Assembly (NCBI RefSeq): GCF_029846275.1
Contig: NZ_JARVWS010000002.1
Span: forward strand, 496,001 to 560,000
DNA from: Nocardioides sp. CER19
GTDB taxonomy: Bacteria > Actinomycetota > Actinomycetes > Propionibacteriales > Nocardioidaceae
DNA length: 64,000 nucleotides
Direction of reading: 5' to 3'
How positions within the stretch are numbered: the first letter of the stretch is position 1; every line of letters begins with the position of its first letter. The notes under the pieces were generated by a model. It saw only the letters and a program-made list of their open reading frames with translations. It did not search any database and was not told the origin of the DNA. Shown here piece after piece: positions 8,445 to 16,432 of this stretch. A program made the position numbers and the translations under genes.

Positions 8445-8872
8445 TCGCGACCATGACCAAGTCGGCGGCGGCCCCGGCCAGCGTTCAGCACGAGCTCCCC
8501 GTCATCGAGCTCATCCACCCGATGCCGGGCTTCCCCGACAGCCACCGGTTCGCCCTGCAGCCGCTCGACGAGACCGGGGTGCTCAGCGCGCTCCGGTCGC
8601 TCGACCACGCCGACCTGCAGTTCCTCGTGGTGCCGCCGGGGAGCTTCCACCCGACGTACGCGCCGGAGATCGACGACGAGATCGCCGCGGAGCTGGAGCT
8701 GTCGGCCGCCGAGCAGGCGCTGGTGCTGCTCGTGGTGCACGCCGGCCCCGACCTGGCGTCGACGACCGTGAACCTGCGGGCGCCGATCGTCGTCAACATC
8801 GGCACCAGCCGCGCTGCGCAGATCGTCCTGGAGGACGTCTCGCTGCCGGTGGCCGCGCCGATTCTCGGCTGA
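8441..8872 (+). CDS. fliW: Flagellar assembly factor FliW (CsrA antagonist)
   Basis: FliW (143 residues) binds free flagellin and, when flagellin is low, sequesters CsrA so that flagellin mRNA is translated. The family core is visible as VIELIHPMPGFPDSHRFALQ, then DADLQFLVVPP-type sequence and VNLRAPIVVNIGTSRAAQIVL; the last segment is the most conserved part of FliW. ATG 8441 overlaps the flgL stop (ATGA); MTKSA at 8453 is an alternative start. csrA follows after 21 bases. Together with the GGA hairpin before fliC, the pair predicts the flagellin feedback loop known from B. subtilis. Confidence 0.93.
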   Translation: MIATMTKSAAAPASVQHELPVIELIHPMPGFPDSHRFALQPLDETGVLSALRSLDHADLQFLVVPPGSFHPTYAPEIDDEIAAELELSAAEQALVLLVVHAGPDLASTTVNLRAPIVVNIGTSRAAQIVLEDVSLPVAAPILG

Positions 8873-8893
8873 GCGGCACGGTAGCGTGGGCCC

Positions 8894-9139
8894 ATGCTGG
8901 TCCTGAGCCGTCGCGTTGGTGAGAGCGTCGTCATCGGCGACGACGTCACGGTCACCGTGCTCGAGGTACGCGGCGACGTCGTCCGCGTCGGCATCGACGC
9001 GCCCCGCTCGGTCAGTGTGCACCGGGCCGAGCTGCTCGCCGAGCTGGCGGCCAGCAACCAGGAGTCCGCCTCGCCGAGCCAGGACGCCGTCGAGTCGCTC
9101 AGCGCGGAGCTCGCCCGCGCGCTCCGCAAGCCGTCCTGA
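8894..9139 (+). CDS. csrA: Translational regulator CsrA
   Basis: CsrA (81 residues) is a dimeric RNA-binding protein that binds GGA motifs in leaders and blocks ribosome access. The start [17 protein letters not shown] and the strand [15 protein letters not shown], with the RNA-contact arginines, are textbook CsrA. The length exceeds the 61 residues of E. coli CsrA. The extra C-terminal helix ([12 protein letters not shown]) fits the longer CsrA proteins of FliW-containing bacteria, where the extension contacts FliW. The nearest likely target in the window is the fliC leader at 2289-2336. Confidence 0.95.
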   Translation: MLVLSRRVGESVVIGDDVTVTVLEVRGDVVRVGIDAPRSVSVHRAELLAELAASNQESASPSQDAVESLSAELARALRKPS

Positions 9140-9203
9140 CCGGCCGTCCCCGCGCTGCCCGACTGTCGCGGTGACCCCTGGGCGGACCACCACCGCCAAC
9201 CGG

Positions 9204-9229
9204 CTCAGACGGTCCGTCCCTCCGCCGAT
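9204..9229 (+). promoter_or_regulatory. FliA-type promoter of cheA
   Basis: CTCA (9204-9207) stands 16 bases before GCCGAT (9224-9229), the same spacing as at fliC and at the chemoreceptor gene. The cheA ATG is 26 bases past the -10, with GGAGGAGGG as ribosome site between. This places cheA-cheW under FliA although csrA ends only 64 bases upstream. Confidence 0.7.
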
Positions 9230-9255
9230 AGGTCGGCGGAGGAGGGCCGTAGAGC

Positions 9256-11526
9256 ATGATGGACGACGACGCCGAGATCATCGCCGAGTTCCTCGTGGAG
9301 AGCCACGAGAACCTGGACCAGCTGGACCGTGACCTGGTCGAGCTGGAGCAGCACCCGGGTTCCCGGGAGCTGCTGTCGAGCATCTTCAGGACGATCCACA
9401 CGATCAAGGGGACGAGCGGCTTCCTCGCGCTCGGTCGCCTCGAGAAGCTGACCCACGTCGGCGAGACGCTGCTGTCGCAGCTCCGCGACGGGCAGAAGAC
9501 GATGACACCGCCGATCGCCGAGGCGCTGCTGCGGATGGTCGACACCGTCCGCGCGCTGCTCGACGTGATCGAGCGGACCGGCAAGGACGAGGACGCCTCC
9601 GTGGACGTCGCGCCCGTGGCCGCGCTCATCGAGGCGCTCCTCGCCGGGGAGGAGCAGGCCGCCGACGTACCGGAGGTCCTGCTCGTGCCCGCCGCGGCGG
9701 TGGCCGAGCCGGACGGGGTCCGCCACGCCGGCTCCAACGGCGTGGCCGTGCTCGAGCGCACCGAGGTCGCCGACGTCCCCCCGGTCCCGCCGGCGCCGCG
9801 CGCCCCGGAGGCGCAGGTCGCCCCCGAGCCGGAGCCCCAACCGGTGCCGGCCGCCGAGGAGCCGGCCGCGCCGGCGGAGGTCGAGGAGGACCCCGCCGAG
9901 CGGCGCACCCTCGTCGACGCCTCCGTCCGCGTCGACGTCGACCTGCTCGACAACCTCGTGCAGCTCGTCGGCGAGCTGGTGCTCACCCGCAACCAGCTGC
10001 TGCAGCGGACGCTGGTCTCCGAGGACGTCGAGCTGATCCGGGCCGGCCAGCGGCTCGACCTCGTCGCCAGCGAGCTGCAGGAGTCGGTCATGAAGACCCG
10101 CATGCAGCCGATCGGGCAGGTCTGGTCGAAGATGCCGCGCATGGTGCGCGACCTCTCGCACCAGCTCGGCCGCGAGGTCGAGCTGGTGATGGAGGGTCAC
10201 GAGACCGAGCTCGACCGCAGCCTGCTCGAGGCGCTCAAGGGCCCGCTGACCCACCTGGTCCGCAACTCGATGGACCACGGGATCGAGAAGCCCGACGAGC
10301 GGCTCGCCGCCGGCAAGTCCCGCTCCGGGAGGCTGCACCTGCGCGCGTTCCACGAGTCGGGCCAGGTCGTCGTCGAGATCACCGACGACGGCAAGGGCAT
10401 CAACCCTGACAAGATCGCCAGCGTCGCGATCGAGCGCGGCGTCGTCTCCCGCGAGCAGATCGCCCGGATGGACACCCGGGAGATCGTCAACCTGATCTTC
10501 CGTCCCGGCTTCTCCACCGCCAGCGAGGTCACCAACGTCTCCGGGCGCGGTGTCGGGATGGACGTCGTCCGGACCAACATCGAGCGCATCGGCGGCTCGG
10601 TCGACCTGCAGAGCGAGGCCGGGCGCGGCACGACCGTCCGGGTGCGCATCCCGCTCACCCTCGCGATCATCCCGGCCCTCGTCGTCGGCGAGAACGGCGA
10701 GCGCTACGCGATCCCGCAGGCCAACCTCGTCGAGCTGGTCAGGCTCGAGGCCGACGACCGGAACCTCGAGTTCCTCGACGGCGCCCCGGTGCTCCGTCTG
10801 CGCGGCCGGCTGCTGCCGCTCGTCTCCCTCTCGGAGGCGCTCGGCGGCCGGCGCGTGGACGGCGAGGCGCTCAGCGTCGTGGTCCTGCAGTCCGACGACG
10901 TGCGGTTCGGCCTGTGCGTCTCGGCGGTGCACGACACCCAGGAGATCGTGGTCAAGCCGATCGGCCGCCAGCTCAAGAGCCTCGCGATGTACGCCGGCGC
11001 CACGATCATGGGCGACGGCCGGGTCTCTCTGATCCTCGACGTCGCGGGCCTGGCCCGCGAGCAGAGCATCGACGCGACCCAGACCGACGCGACCGAGGTG
11101 CGGGCCACCGACGACGACCGCACCCAGCTGCTCGTGCTCGAGGTCGCCGGCGGCCGTCGCGCCGCCCTGCCGCTCGCCGCTGTCGCCCGGCTCGAGGAGT
11201 TCGACCGCGACCGCGTCGAGCGCTCCGGCGCCGCCGAGGTGGTGCAGTACCGGGGCGGCCTGCTGCCGCTGGTCAGGCTCGCGCCGACGATCGGCCTGCC
11301 CGACACCTCCGACAGCCATGACCAGATGTCGGTCGTCGTCCACGAGAGGGCGAACCGCGCGGTCGGCATCGTCATCGACCGGGTCCTCGACGTGGTCGAG
11401 ATCGCCGTGTCGTCCTCGCAGGTGGGTAGCCGGCCGGGTGTGACCGGCACCGCCGTCGTCCAGGACCGGGTCACCGACCTGGTCGACATCGAGGCCGTCG
11501 TGGCCTGGGCAGGAGCCTCCGCATGA
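9256..11526 (+). CDS. cheA: Chemotaxis histidine kinase CheA with two CheW-like domains
   Basis: CheA (756 residues) autophosphorylates under chemoreceptor control and passes phosphate to CheY. The domains in order are an Hpt domain (residues 1-110) with the phosphorylated H48 in RTIHTIKGTSGF; a Pro/Ala/Glu-rich linker (about 125-215) with no recognisable P2 CheY-binding domain; the dimerisation helices (LLDNLVQLVGELVLTRNQLL); the ATPase domain with N337 in RNSMDHGIEKP, the box TDDGKGIN and VSGRGVGMDVV; and then two consecutive CheW-like domains (about 470-610 and 620-756) instead of the usual one. The start ATG 9256 follows GGAGGAGGG. Its stop overlaps the cheW ATG. No cheY, cheR or cheB lies in the window. 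Confidence 0.95.
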   Translation: MMDDDAEIIAEFLVESHENLDQLDRDLVELEQHPGSRELLSSIFRTIHTIKGTSGFLALGRLEKLTHVGETLLSQLRDGQKTMTPPIAEALLRMVDTVRALLDVIERTGKDEDASVDVAPVAALIEALLAGEEQAADVPEVLLVPAAAVAEPDGVRHAGSNGVAVLERTEVADVPPVPPAPRAPEAQVAPEPEPQPVPAAEEPAAPAEVEEDPAERRTLVDASVRVDVDLLDNLVQLVGELVLTRNQLLQRTLVSEDVELIRAGQRLDLVASELQESVMKTRMQPIGQVWSKMPRMVRDLSHQLGREVELVMEGHETELDRSLLEALKGPLTHLVRNSMDHGIEKPDERLAAGKSRSGRLHLRAFHESGQVVVEITDDGKGINPDKIASVAIERGVVSREQIARMDTREIVNLIFRPGFSTASEVTNVSGRGVGMDVVRTNIERIGGSVDLQSEAGRGTTVRVRIPLTLAIIPALVVGENGERYAIPQANLVELVRLEADDRNLEFLDGAPVLRLRGRLLPLVSLSEALGGRRVDGEALSVVVLQSDDVRFGLCVSAVHDTQEIVVKPIGRQLKSLAMYAGATIMGDGRVSLILDVAGLAREQSIDATQTDATEVRATDDDRTQLLVLEVAGGRRAALPLAAVARLEEFDRDRVERSGAAEVVQYRGGLLPLVRLAPTIGLPDTSDSHDQMSVVVHERANRAVGIVIDRVLDVVEIAVSSSQVGSRPGVTGTAVVQDRVTDLVDIEAVVAWAGASA

Positions 11527-11984
11527 AGTCGCTGACCGACGTCGCGCAGTACTGCACGTTCTGGATCGACGACCTCTTCTTCGGGGTCGACGTCGACGAC
11601 GTCCAGGAGGTGCTGCGCCACCAGCCGATGACGCCGGTCCCGCGCGCCAGCGAGGGCGTCCAGGGACTCATCAACCTGCGCGGACAGATCGTGACGGCCG
11701 TCGACCTGCGGTTCCGGCTCGGTCTGCCGCCGCGCGGCGACCGGCTGCCGATGAACGTCATCGTCCGCAGCCGCGGCGAGGTCGTCAGTCTCCTGGTCGA
11801 CGACATCGGCGACGTCGTGGACGCCGCCGGGCTGGCGGTCGAGCAGATCCCGTCGAACATCCCGGGGGAGGTCCAGCAGGTCGTGCGCGCCGTGCGTCCG
11901 CTGCCCGACAAGCTCCTGCTCGTCCTCGACTCCGACAGCGCCGTCGAGGTCCGGGCCGCCGAGCCCGCGGGCGCGACCGCCTGA
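11523..11984 (+). CDS. cheW: Chemotaxis coupling protein CheW
   Basis: CheW (153 residues) links CheA to the methyl-accepting receptors at the inner face of the membrane. It is a single CheW domain with the conserved run VDDVQEVLRHQPMTPVPRAS and then GLINLRGQIVTAVDLRFRLG. The ATG at 11523 lies inside the cheA stop (ATGA), so the proteins are translationally coupled. A strong terminator follows 11 bases after the stop. Confidence 0.96.
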   Translation: MKSLTDVAQYCTFWIDDLFFGVDVDDVQEVLRHQPMTPVPRASEGVQGLINLRGQIVTAVDLRFRLGLPPRGDRLPMNVIVRSRGEVVSLLVDDIGDVVDAAGLAVEQIPSNIPGEVQQVVRAVRPLPDKLLLVLDSDSAVEVRAAEPAGATA

Positions 11985-11995
11985 TCCCAGCAGCA

Positions 11996-12033
11996 CGAAA
12001 GCCGGGCCCCTGCGTGCAGGGACCCGGCTTTCG
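11996..12033. terminator. Bidirectional terminator between cheW and response regulator
   Basis: The sequence CGAAAGCCGGG at 11996-12006 pairs with CCCGGCTTTCG ending at 12033, with an inner CCTGC/GCAGG hairpin. The arms carry AAAG and CTTT flanks, giving T-rich 3' ends for both the plus gene ending at 11984 and the minus gene ending at 12052. Confidence 0.8.
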
Positions 12034-12051
12034 GCGTTCGAGTGGCGTCTG

Positions 12052-12756
12052 TCAGTACGCCGGCTCGGCGACCGGGGCGACACTGCGCGGCGCGGGGACG
12101 CTGGCGTGGCCCCCGCCCTCGCCGCGCAGCTTGAGCGCGAGCACGGCCGCCTGGGTGCGGTGCTGCACGCCGAGGCGGGCGAGCAGGCCGGTGACGTGGT
12201 TCTTGACCGTCTTCTCGGCGAGGAACAGACGCTCGGCGATCTGCCGGTTGGTGAGGCCCTCGGCGATGAGGAAGAGGATCTTGCTCTGCTGCGGCGTCAG
12301 GTCCGTGAGCAGGTCCAGCGACCGGCGGTGGAACTGCACCTGCTCCACGACCCGCGCGGCGACCGCGGGATCGATGAGGCTGTGGCCGCTCGCGACGAGC
12401 CGGACGCCGCTGACCAGCGAGCTGCCCTCGATCTGCTTGAGCACGTAGCCGGCCGCGCCGGCCAGGATCGCCGCGGAGATCGCGCTGTCGTCGTCGTACG
12501 ACGTCAGGATGAGGCCCTTGATGCTGGAGTCGACGGCACGCACCTCGCGGCACACGTCGATGCCGGAGCCGTCGGGCAGGTGGGCGTCCAGGACGCACAC
12601 GTCCGGACGGAGAGCGAGGATCGCCTCCTTCGCCTCGGCGGCGGTGGCCGCCTCGCCGACGACCTCGATGTCGCCTTCGGACTCGAGCAGGTTCTTGACT
12701 CCCCGCCGGACGATCTCGTGATCATCGACGAGGAACACGCGGATGTGGCCTCCCAT
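12052..12756 (-). CDS. NarL/FixJ response regulator, DevR-like
   Basis: This 234-residue response regulator has a receiver domain (residues 5-125) and a LuxR-type HTH (about 155-212). Visible active-site residues are D11/D12, the phosphorylation site D57 (CVLDAHLPDGSGIDVC), T85 and K107. The HTH reads LTPQQSKILFLIAEGLTNRQ, then AERLFLAEKTVKNHVTGLL. The LDAHLPDGSGIDVCREVR segment and overall layout resemble DevR/DosR-type regulators. No histidine kinase is adjacent, so it is an orphan here. Upstream of its start lie an 11-bp direct repeat (12779-12813) and a palindrome (12839-12856) that may be operators. Confidence 0.88.
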   Translation of the reverse strand: MGGHIRVFLVDDHEIVRRGVKNLLESEGDIEVVGEAATAAEAKEAILALRPDVCVLDAHLPDGSGIDVCREVRAVDSSIKGLILTSYDDDSAISAAILAGAAGYVLKQIEGSSLVSGVRLVASGHSLIDPAVAARVVEQVQFHRRSLDLLTDLTPQQSKILFLIAEGLTNRQIAERLFLAEKTVKNHVTGLLARLGVQHRTQAAVLALKLRGEGGGHASVPAPRSVAPVAEPAY

Positions 12757-12778
12757 GGCGGGGATTCTGGCGAACCGG

Positions 12779-12856
12779 AGACCCCGTCCGCAGGCAAATG
12801 GCAGACCCCGTCCCAGGATCGGTCGAACGTCCCGATCCGTAGCCCGATCGGGCTAC
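12779..12856. promoter_or_regulatory. Direct repeat and palindromes upstream of the response regulator
   Basis: AGACCCCGTCC occurs at 12779-12789 and again at 12803-12813, 24 bases apart. An inverted pair GGATCGG/CCGATCC follows (12816-12838), then the perfect 18-bp palindrome GTAGCCCGATCGGGCTAC (12839-12856), which touches the stop of the next minus-strand gene. The repeats are placed like operators for the response regulator; the last palindrome could also end the upstream transcript. Confidence 0.4.
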
Positions 12857-12857
12857 G

Positions 12858-13229
12858 TCACAGTGCCTTGTCGGCGCGGCGGCGCCGGGCGGCGGCCGGG
12901 AGCGTCGCGGAGGACGACCGGAGCCTGCCGAGCAGGTCGAGGAGGTCCTGCTTCGTGATCCGCTCGCCGATGGGCTCGGGGACCCCGTGGAGACGCTCGT
13001 GCGCCTCCTCGTCGGTGAGCCGGACGCCGATCTGGATGCGGTAGACCGTGTCCTCCGGCTCGAAGGCCAGGTCGGCGACGAAGCCCGAGTAGTAGCCGCG
13101 CACGCGATCGTGCAGCACGACCTGCTCGCCGGGCTCGAGCCCGCGGGGGAGCGAGGCCGCGACGTGCGACACGGACGCCGAGCGGCAACGCATCGTGAAG
13201 TCGCTCAGGTCGAGGTCGATGGCCTCCAT
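12858..13229 (-). CDS. Unrecognised small protein of the chemotaxis block
   Basis: This 123-residue protein is one I do not recognise. Codon use and GC at third positions are those of its neighbours, so I take it as a real gene. The first 75 residues look beta-rich (EQVVLHDRVRGYYSGFVADL, then YRIQIGVRL). The rest is an Ala/Arg/Leu helix with KQDLLDLLGRLR and a basic tail (AARRRRADKAL). A PilZ domain was considered, but its RxxxR and D/NxSxxG motifs are absent. It sits upstream of the response regulator on the same strand, about 100 bases away, and close to cheA-cheW and the chemoreceptor gene. No signal peptide or membrane segment is visible. Confidence 0.65.
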   Translation of the reverse strand: MEAIDLDLSDFTMRCRSASVSHVAASLPRGLEPGEQVVLHDRVRGYYSGFVADLAFEPEDTVYRIQIGVRLTDEEAHERLHGVPEPIGERITKQDLLDLLGRLRSSSATLPAAARRRRADKAL

Positions 13230-13369
13230 GGACGGTCCCTCCTCAGTGGGGCTCGGCGGGGGCTCTTACCCAGACGGAACTCCCACGAAACTTCCTACTC
13301 GAGGGTAACGACCGATCCAGGAAATGGGGACGAAAGTCCCGAGGATGTGCTCCATGGCACGCTGTGCCG

Positions 13370-14545
13370 ATGACCAGCGACCGCGAACTCGACCTCGTCC
13401 TCTTCGGCGCCACTGGCTTCACCGGCGCCCTCACTGCGGCCTACCTCGCCGAGCACGCGCCCGACGGGCTGCGCTGGGCGCTCGCCGGACGCAACCAGGC
13501 GCGGCTCGCCGAGGTGCGCGACGGCCTCGGCCCGGCGTACGCCGACCTGCCGCTGCTGCACGCCGACGTCTCCGACCCGGCGTCCCTGGCGGCGCTGGCG
13601 GAGCGGACCCGCGTGGTGATCACGACCGTCGGCCCCTTCCTCGAGCACGGCGAGCCGGTCGTCAGGACGTGCGCCGACGCGGGCACCGACTACGTGGACC
13701 TCACGGGCGAGCCCGAGTTCGTCGACCGCATGTACCTCGCCCACCATGCGACGGCCGTCCGCACCGGCGCCCGGATCGTGCATGCGGGCGGGTTCGACTC
13801 CGTGCCCCACGACCTCGGCGTCCTGCACCTGGTCCGCGAGCTCGAGAAGAGCGGGCCGATCAACGAGCCGCTCGTCGTCCGCGGCGTCGTCAGGAGCGGT
13901 GCGGCGCTGTCGGGAGGGACCTTCCACTCAGCGCTCGGCCAGTTCGCCCGGCCGCGGCAGATGGCCGAGGCCGCGCGCGCCCGCCGTGCGGCGGAGCCGA
14001 GGGCCGCCGGGCGGACGTCGCGGGCCGTGAGGGGCAAGCCCGGCCGCGACGCGGAGCTGGGCCACTGGCTGGTGCCGCTGCCGACGATCGACCCGATCAT
14101 CGTGGCGCGCAGCGGGGCGGCCCTGCCGGCGTACGGTCCGGAGTTCCGCTACTCCCACTTCGCCGGCACCAAGACGCTGCGCTACGCCGTCGGTGGTGCC
14201 GCGCTCGTCGGCGGGCTCGCCGTCGCGGCCCAGCTGCGTCCGCTGCGCGAGGCGCTCGGGCGGCGGCTGCCGCAGGGGGAGGGGCCCTCGGAGCGGCGCC
14301 GCGACACGTCGTGGTTCACCGTCGACCTGCTGGGCGAGACCGGCGGCCGCCGGGTCCGCACGCGGGTCGCCGGCGGCGACCCCGGCTACACCGAGACCGC
14401 CAAGATGCTCGCCGAGTCAGGGCTCTCGCTCGCCTTCGACGACAGTCCGCCGACGGCCGGCCAGGTCACGACGGCTCAGGCGATGGGCGATCACCTCCTG
14501 CGGCGCCTGCAGCGCGCGGGCATGAGGTTCGAGACCCTCTCCTGA
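13370..14545 (+). CDS. Saccharopine dehydrogenase-like protein (trans-acting enoyl reductase type)
   Basis: This 391-residue protein begins with a Rossmann fold (LDLVLFGATGFTGALTAAYL) and carries DYVDLTGEPEFVDRMY and HAGGFDSVPHDLGVL. These mark the actinobacterial saccharopine-dehydrogenase-like family that includes the mycobacterial trans-acting enoyl reductase Rv2953. The family is NAD(P)-dependent and often associated with lipid metabolism. A hydrophobic stretch near residue 275 (YAVGGAALVGGLAVAAQL) suggests membrane contact. The ATG 13370 is preferred over GTG 13364. The exact substrate is unknown. It is transcribed away from the unknown chemotaxis-block gene and is probably unrelated to motility. 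Confidence 0.8.
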   Translation: MTSDRELDLVLFGATGFTGALTAAYLAEHAPDGLRWALAGRNQARLAEVRDGLGPAYADLPLLHADVSDPASLAALAERTRVVITTVGPFLEHGEPVVRTCADAGTDYVDLTGEPEFVDRMYLAHHATAVRTGARIVHAGGFDSVPHDLGVLHLVRELEKSGPINEPLVVRGVVRSGAALSGGTFHSALGQFARPRQMAEAARARRAAEPRAAGRTSRAVRGKPGRDAELGHWLVPLPTIDPIIVARSGAALPAYGPEFRYSHFAGTKTLRYAVGGAALVGGLAVAAQLRPLREALGRRLPQGEGPSERRRDTSWFTVDLLGETGGRRVRTRVAGGDPGYTETAKMLAESGLSLAFDDSPPTAGQVTTAQAMGDHLLRRLQRAGMRFETLS

Positions 14546-14561
14546 GCGGCGACCACGTCTG

Positions 14562-14587
14562 CTCAGGTGGAAGTGGGGACTGCCGAA
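14562..14587 (+). promoter_or_regulatory. FliA-type promoter of the chemoreceptor gene
   Basis: CTCAGG (14562-14567), 14 bases, then GCCGAA (14582-14587): identical boxes and spacing to the fliC promoter at 2375-2350. The ATG of the chemoreceptor is 64 bases past the -10. Confidence 0.75.
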
Positions 14588-14650
14588 GGTAGGTGCGGTG
14601 ACCGCCCGGGGGTTGCCCTTCCGACACCCGCACCGTTCTTCGAGGTCTCC

Positions 14651-16303
14651 ATGACTGCCGTGAGCATTCCCCCCAGCTCCGCCGCCCTCCCCGTCGCCCG
14701 GCCCGCCGGCGCCAAGCGTCTGGTCGCCTGGTTCGCCGACCGTGGCATCCAGACCAAGCTGATGACCGCCGTCGGCCTCCTGGGCGCCGTCGCCATCGTG
14801 AGCGGCGTCTTCGCCGCCCGCGGCCTGACCGCCGCCAGTGACGACCTCTCGACGCTTGCGACCTCCAACGCGACCGTCACGATGCCGCTGGGCGCCGTCC
14901 ACCAGAACGAGATCAAGGCGCGGATGCAGATCGCCATGTTCGCCGCTCAGACGACCGCGAAGGGCCGCGACGACTGGAAGGCGCAGATCGCGTCGAACGA
15001 CGCCGACGTCGAGAAGTCGATCGCGCAGGTCGACGGGGTCCTGGCCGGCCAGAGCTGGTGGGACGCGTTCAAGGCGAGCTGGGTCGAGTTCAAGGACGTC
15101 CGCGACAACGAGCTCATGCCGGCCATGAAGACCAACGACGACGTCACGTTCCTGAGGATCTACAACGCGAAGATGGCGCCGGTCGTGAGCAAGATGGCCG
15201 ACGCGATGGACGCGGCCGATGCCTCCGGCGTCGCTTACTACAAGAGCCAGGCGAGCGCTGCCGTCGCCCAGGCCAAGCACAACTACCGGCTGCAGTTCAT
15301 CATCCTCGGCCTCGGGCTGGTGGTCGCGTTCGCGCTCGCCTTCGTCATCGCCCGCAACACGCTGCGCCGGATCCGCTCGGTGCAGACCTCGCTCGAGGCG
15401 ATGGCCAACCGCGACCTGACGGTGGCGGCGCACGTGGACTGCGCCGACGAGGTCGGCCAGATGGCCAACGCGCTCCTCGAGGCGCAGCGCAACTTCAGCG
15501 AGGTCATGGCCCAGGTGGTCGGCTCCGCCGACGCCGTCGCCGCGTCCGCCGAGGAGCTGTCCGCGTCGTCGGTCCAGATCGCCGCCGCCGCCGAGGAGAC
15601 CAGCGTCCAGGCCGGCGTCGTCGCCAACGCCTCGGAGCGGGTCTCCAGCAACGTCCAGACGGTCGCCGCCGGGTCGGAGCAGATGGACGCCTCCATCCGC
15701 GAGATCGCCCGTAACGCCACCGAAGCGGCTCGGGTCGCCTCCACCGCCGTCAGCGCCGCCCAGACCACCAACGACACCGTCCGTCGGCTGGGCACCTCCT
15801 CGGAGGAGATCGGCAACGTCGTCAAGGCGATCACCTCGATCGCCGCGCAGACCAACCTGCTCGCCCTCAACGCCACCATCGAGGCCGCTCGTGCCGGCGA
15901 GATGGGCAAGGGCTTCGCGGTCGTCGCCAACGAGGTCAAGGACCTCGCCCAGGAGACCCAGAAGGCCACCGAGGAGATCATCGCCAAGGTCCAGACGATC
16001 CAGGCCGACACGAGCGGGGCGATCGAGGCCATCGGCCAGATCACCGAGGTCATCGGCACGATCAACGAGTCGCAGCTGACCATCGCCTCGGCCGTCGAGG
16101 AGCAGACCGCGACGACGATGGACATGAGCCGCAACGTCACCCAGGCCGCCACCGGCGCCGGCGAGATCGCCGAGAACATCGGCGGTGTCGCCAGCGCCGC
16201 CGCGAGCACGACCGAGGCGGTCACCCAGTCGCGCAACGCGACCGACGAGCTCGCTCGGATGGCCGCCGACCTGCGCGCGCAGGTCGCCTCGTTCGTCTAC
16301 TGA
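14651..16303 (+). CDS. Methyl-accepting chemotaxis protein with four-helix-bundle sensor
   Basis: This 550-residue chemoreceptor spans the membrane twice: TM1 at about 37-58 ([20 protein letters not shown]) and TM2 at about 215-236 ([19 protein letters not shown]). Between them is a periplasmic four-helix bundle of about 155 residues. A HAMP domain follows TM2. The long cytoplasmic helical hairpin has its tip at [20 protein letters not shown] and [18 protein letters not shown], the CheA/CheW contact region. The ATG at 14651 is chosen because the open frame upstream overlaps the FliA-type promoter. No C-terminal CheR-tethering pentapeptide is seen. The ligand is unknown. Confidence 0.96.
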   Translation: MTAVSIPPSSAALPVARPAGAKRLVAWFADRGIQTKLMTAVGLLGAVAIVSGVFAARGLTAASDDLSTLATSNATVTMPLGAVHQNEIKARMQIAMFAAQTTAKGRDDWKAQIASNDADVEKSIAQVDGVLAGQSWWDAFKASWVEFKDVRDNELMPAMKTNDDVTFLRIYNAKMAPVVSKMADAMDAADASGVAYYKSQASAAVAQAKHNYRLQFIILGLGLVVAFALAFVIARNTLRRIRSVQTSLEAMANRDLTVAAHVDCADEVGQMANALLEAQRNFSEVMAQVVGSADAVAASAEELSASSVQIAAAAEETSVQAGVVANASERVSSNVQTVAAGSEQMDASIREIARNATEAARVASTAVSAAQTTNDTVRRLGTSSEEIGNVVKAITSIAAQTNLLALNATIEAARAGEMGKGFAVVANEVKDLAQETQKATEEIIAKVQTIQADTSGAIEAIGQITEVIGTINESQLTIASAVEEQTATTMDMSRNVTQAATGAGEIAENIGGVASAAASTTEAVTQSRNATDELARMAADLRAQVASFVY

Positions 16304-16432
16304 GGCAGGGAACCACCCGCCCGAGACGCGGCTCGCCCCTCTCACGTACGCCGCACGGCCACGTGCGACGTCGCGGAGCGGACGGGCCGCGTCCTGGTGC
16401 ATCGGCCCCCGCGGCAGGGGTACAGGCCGACC

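Noticed and set aside
12858..13229. PilZ (c-di-GMP) domain protein in the chemotaxis block
   Set aside because: The RxxxR and D/NxSxxG motifs are missing.
14567..14650. Longer N-terminus of the chemoreceptor from 14567
   Set aside because: It would overlap the FliA-type promoter boxes and adds unlikely residues before the first membrane helix.
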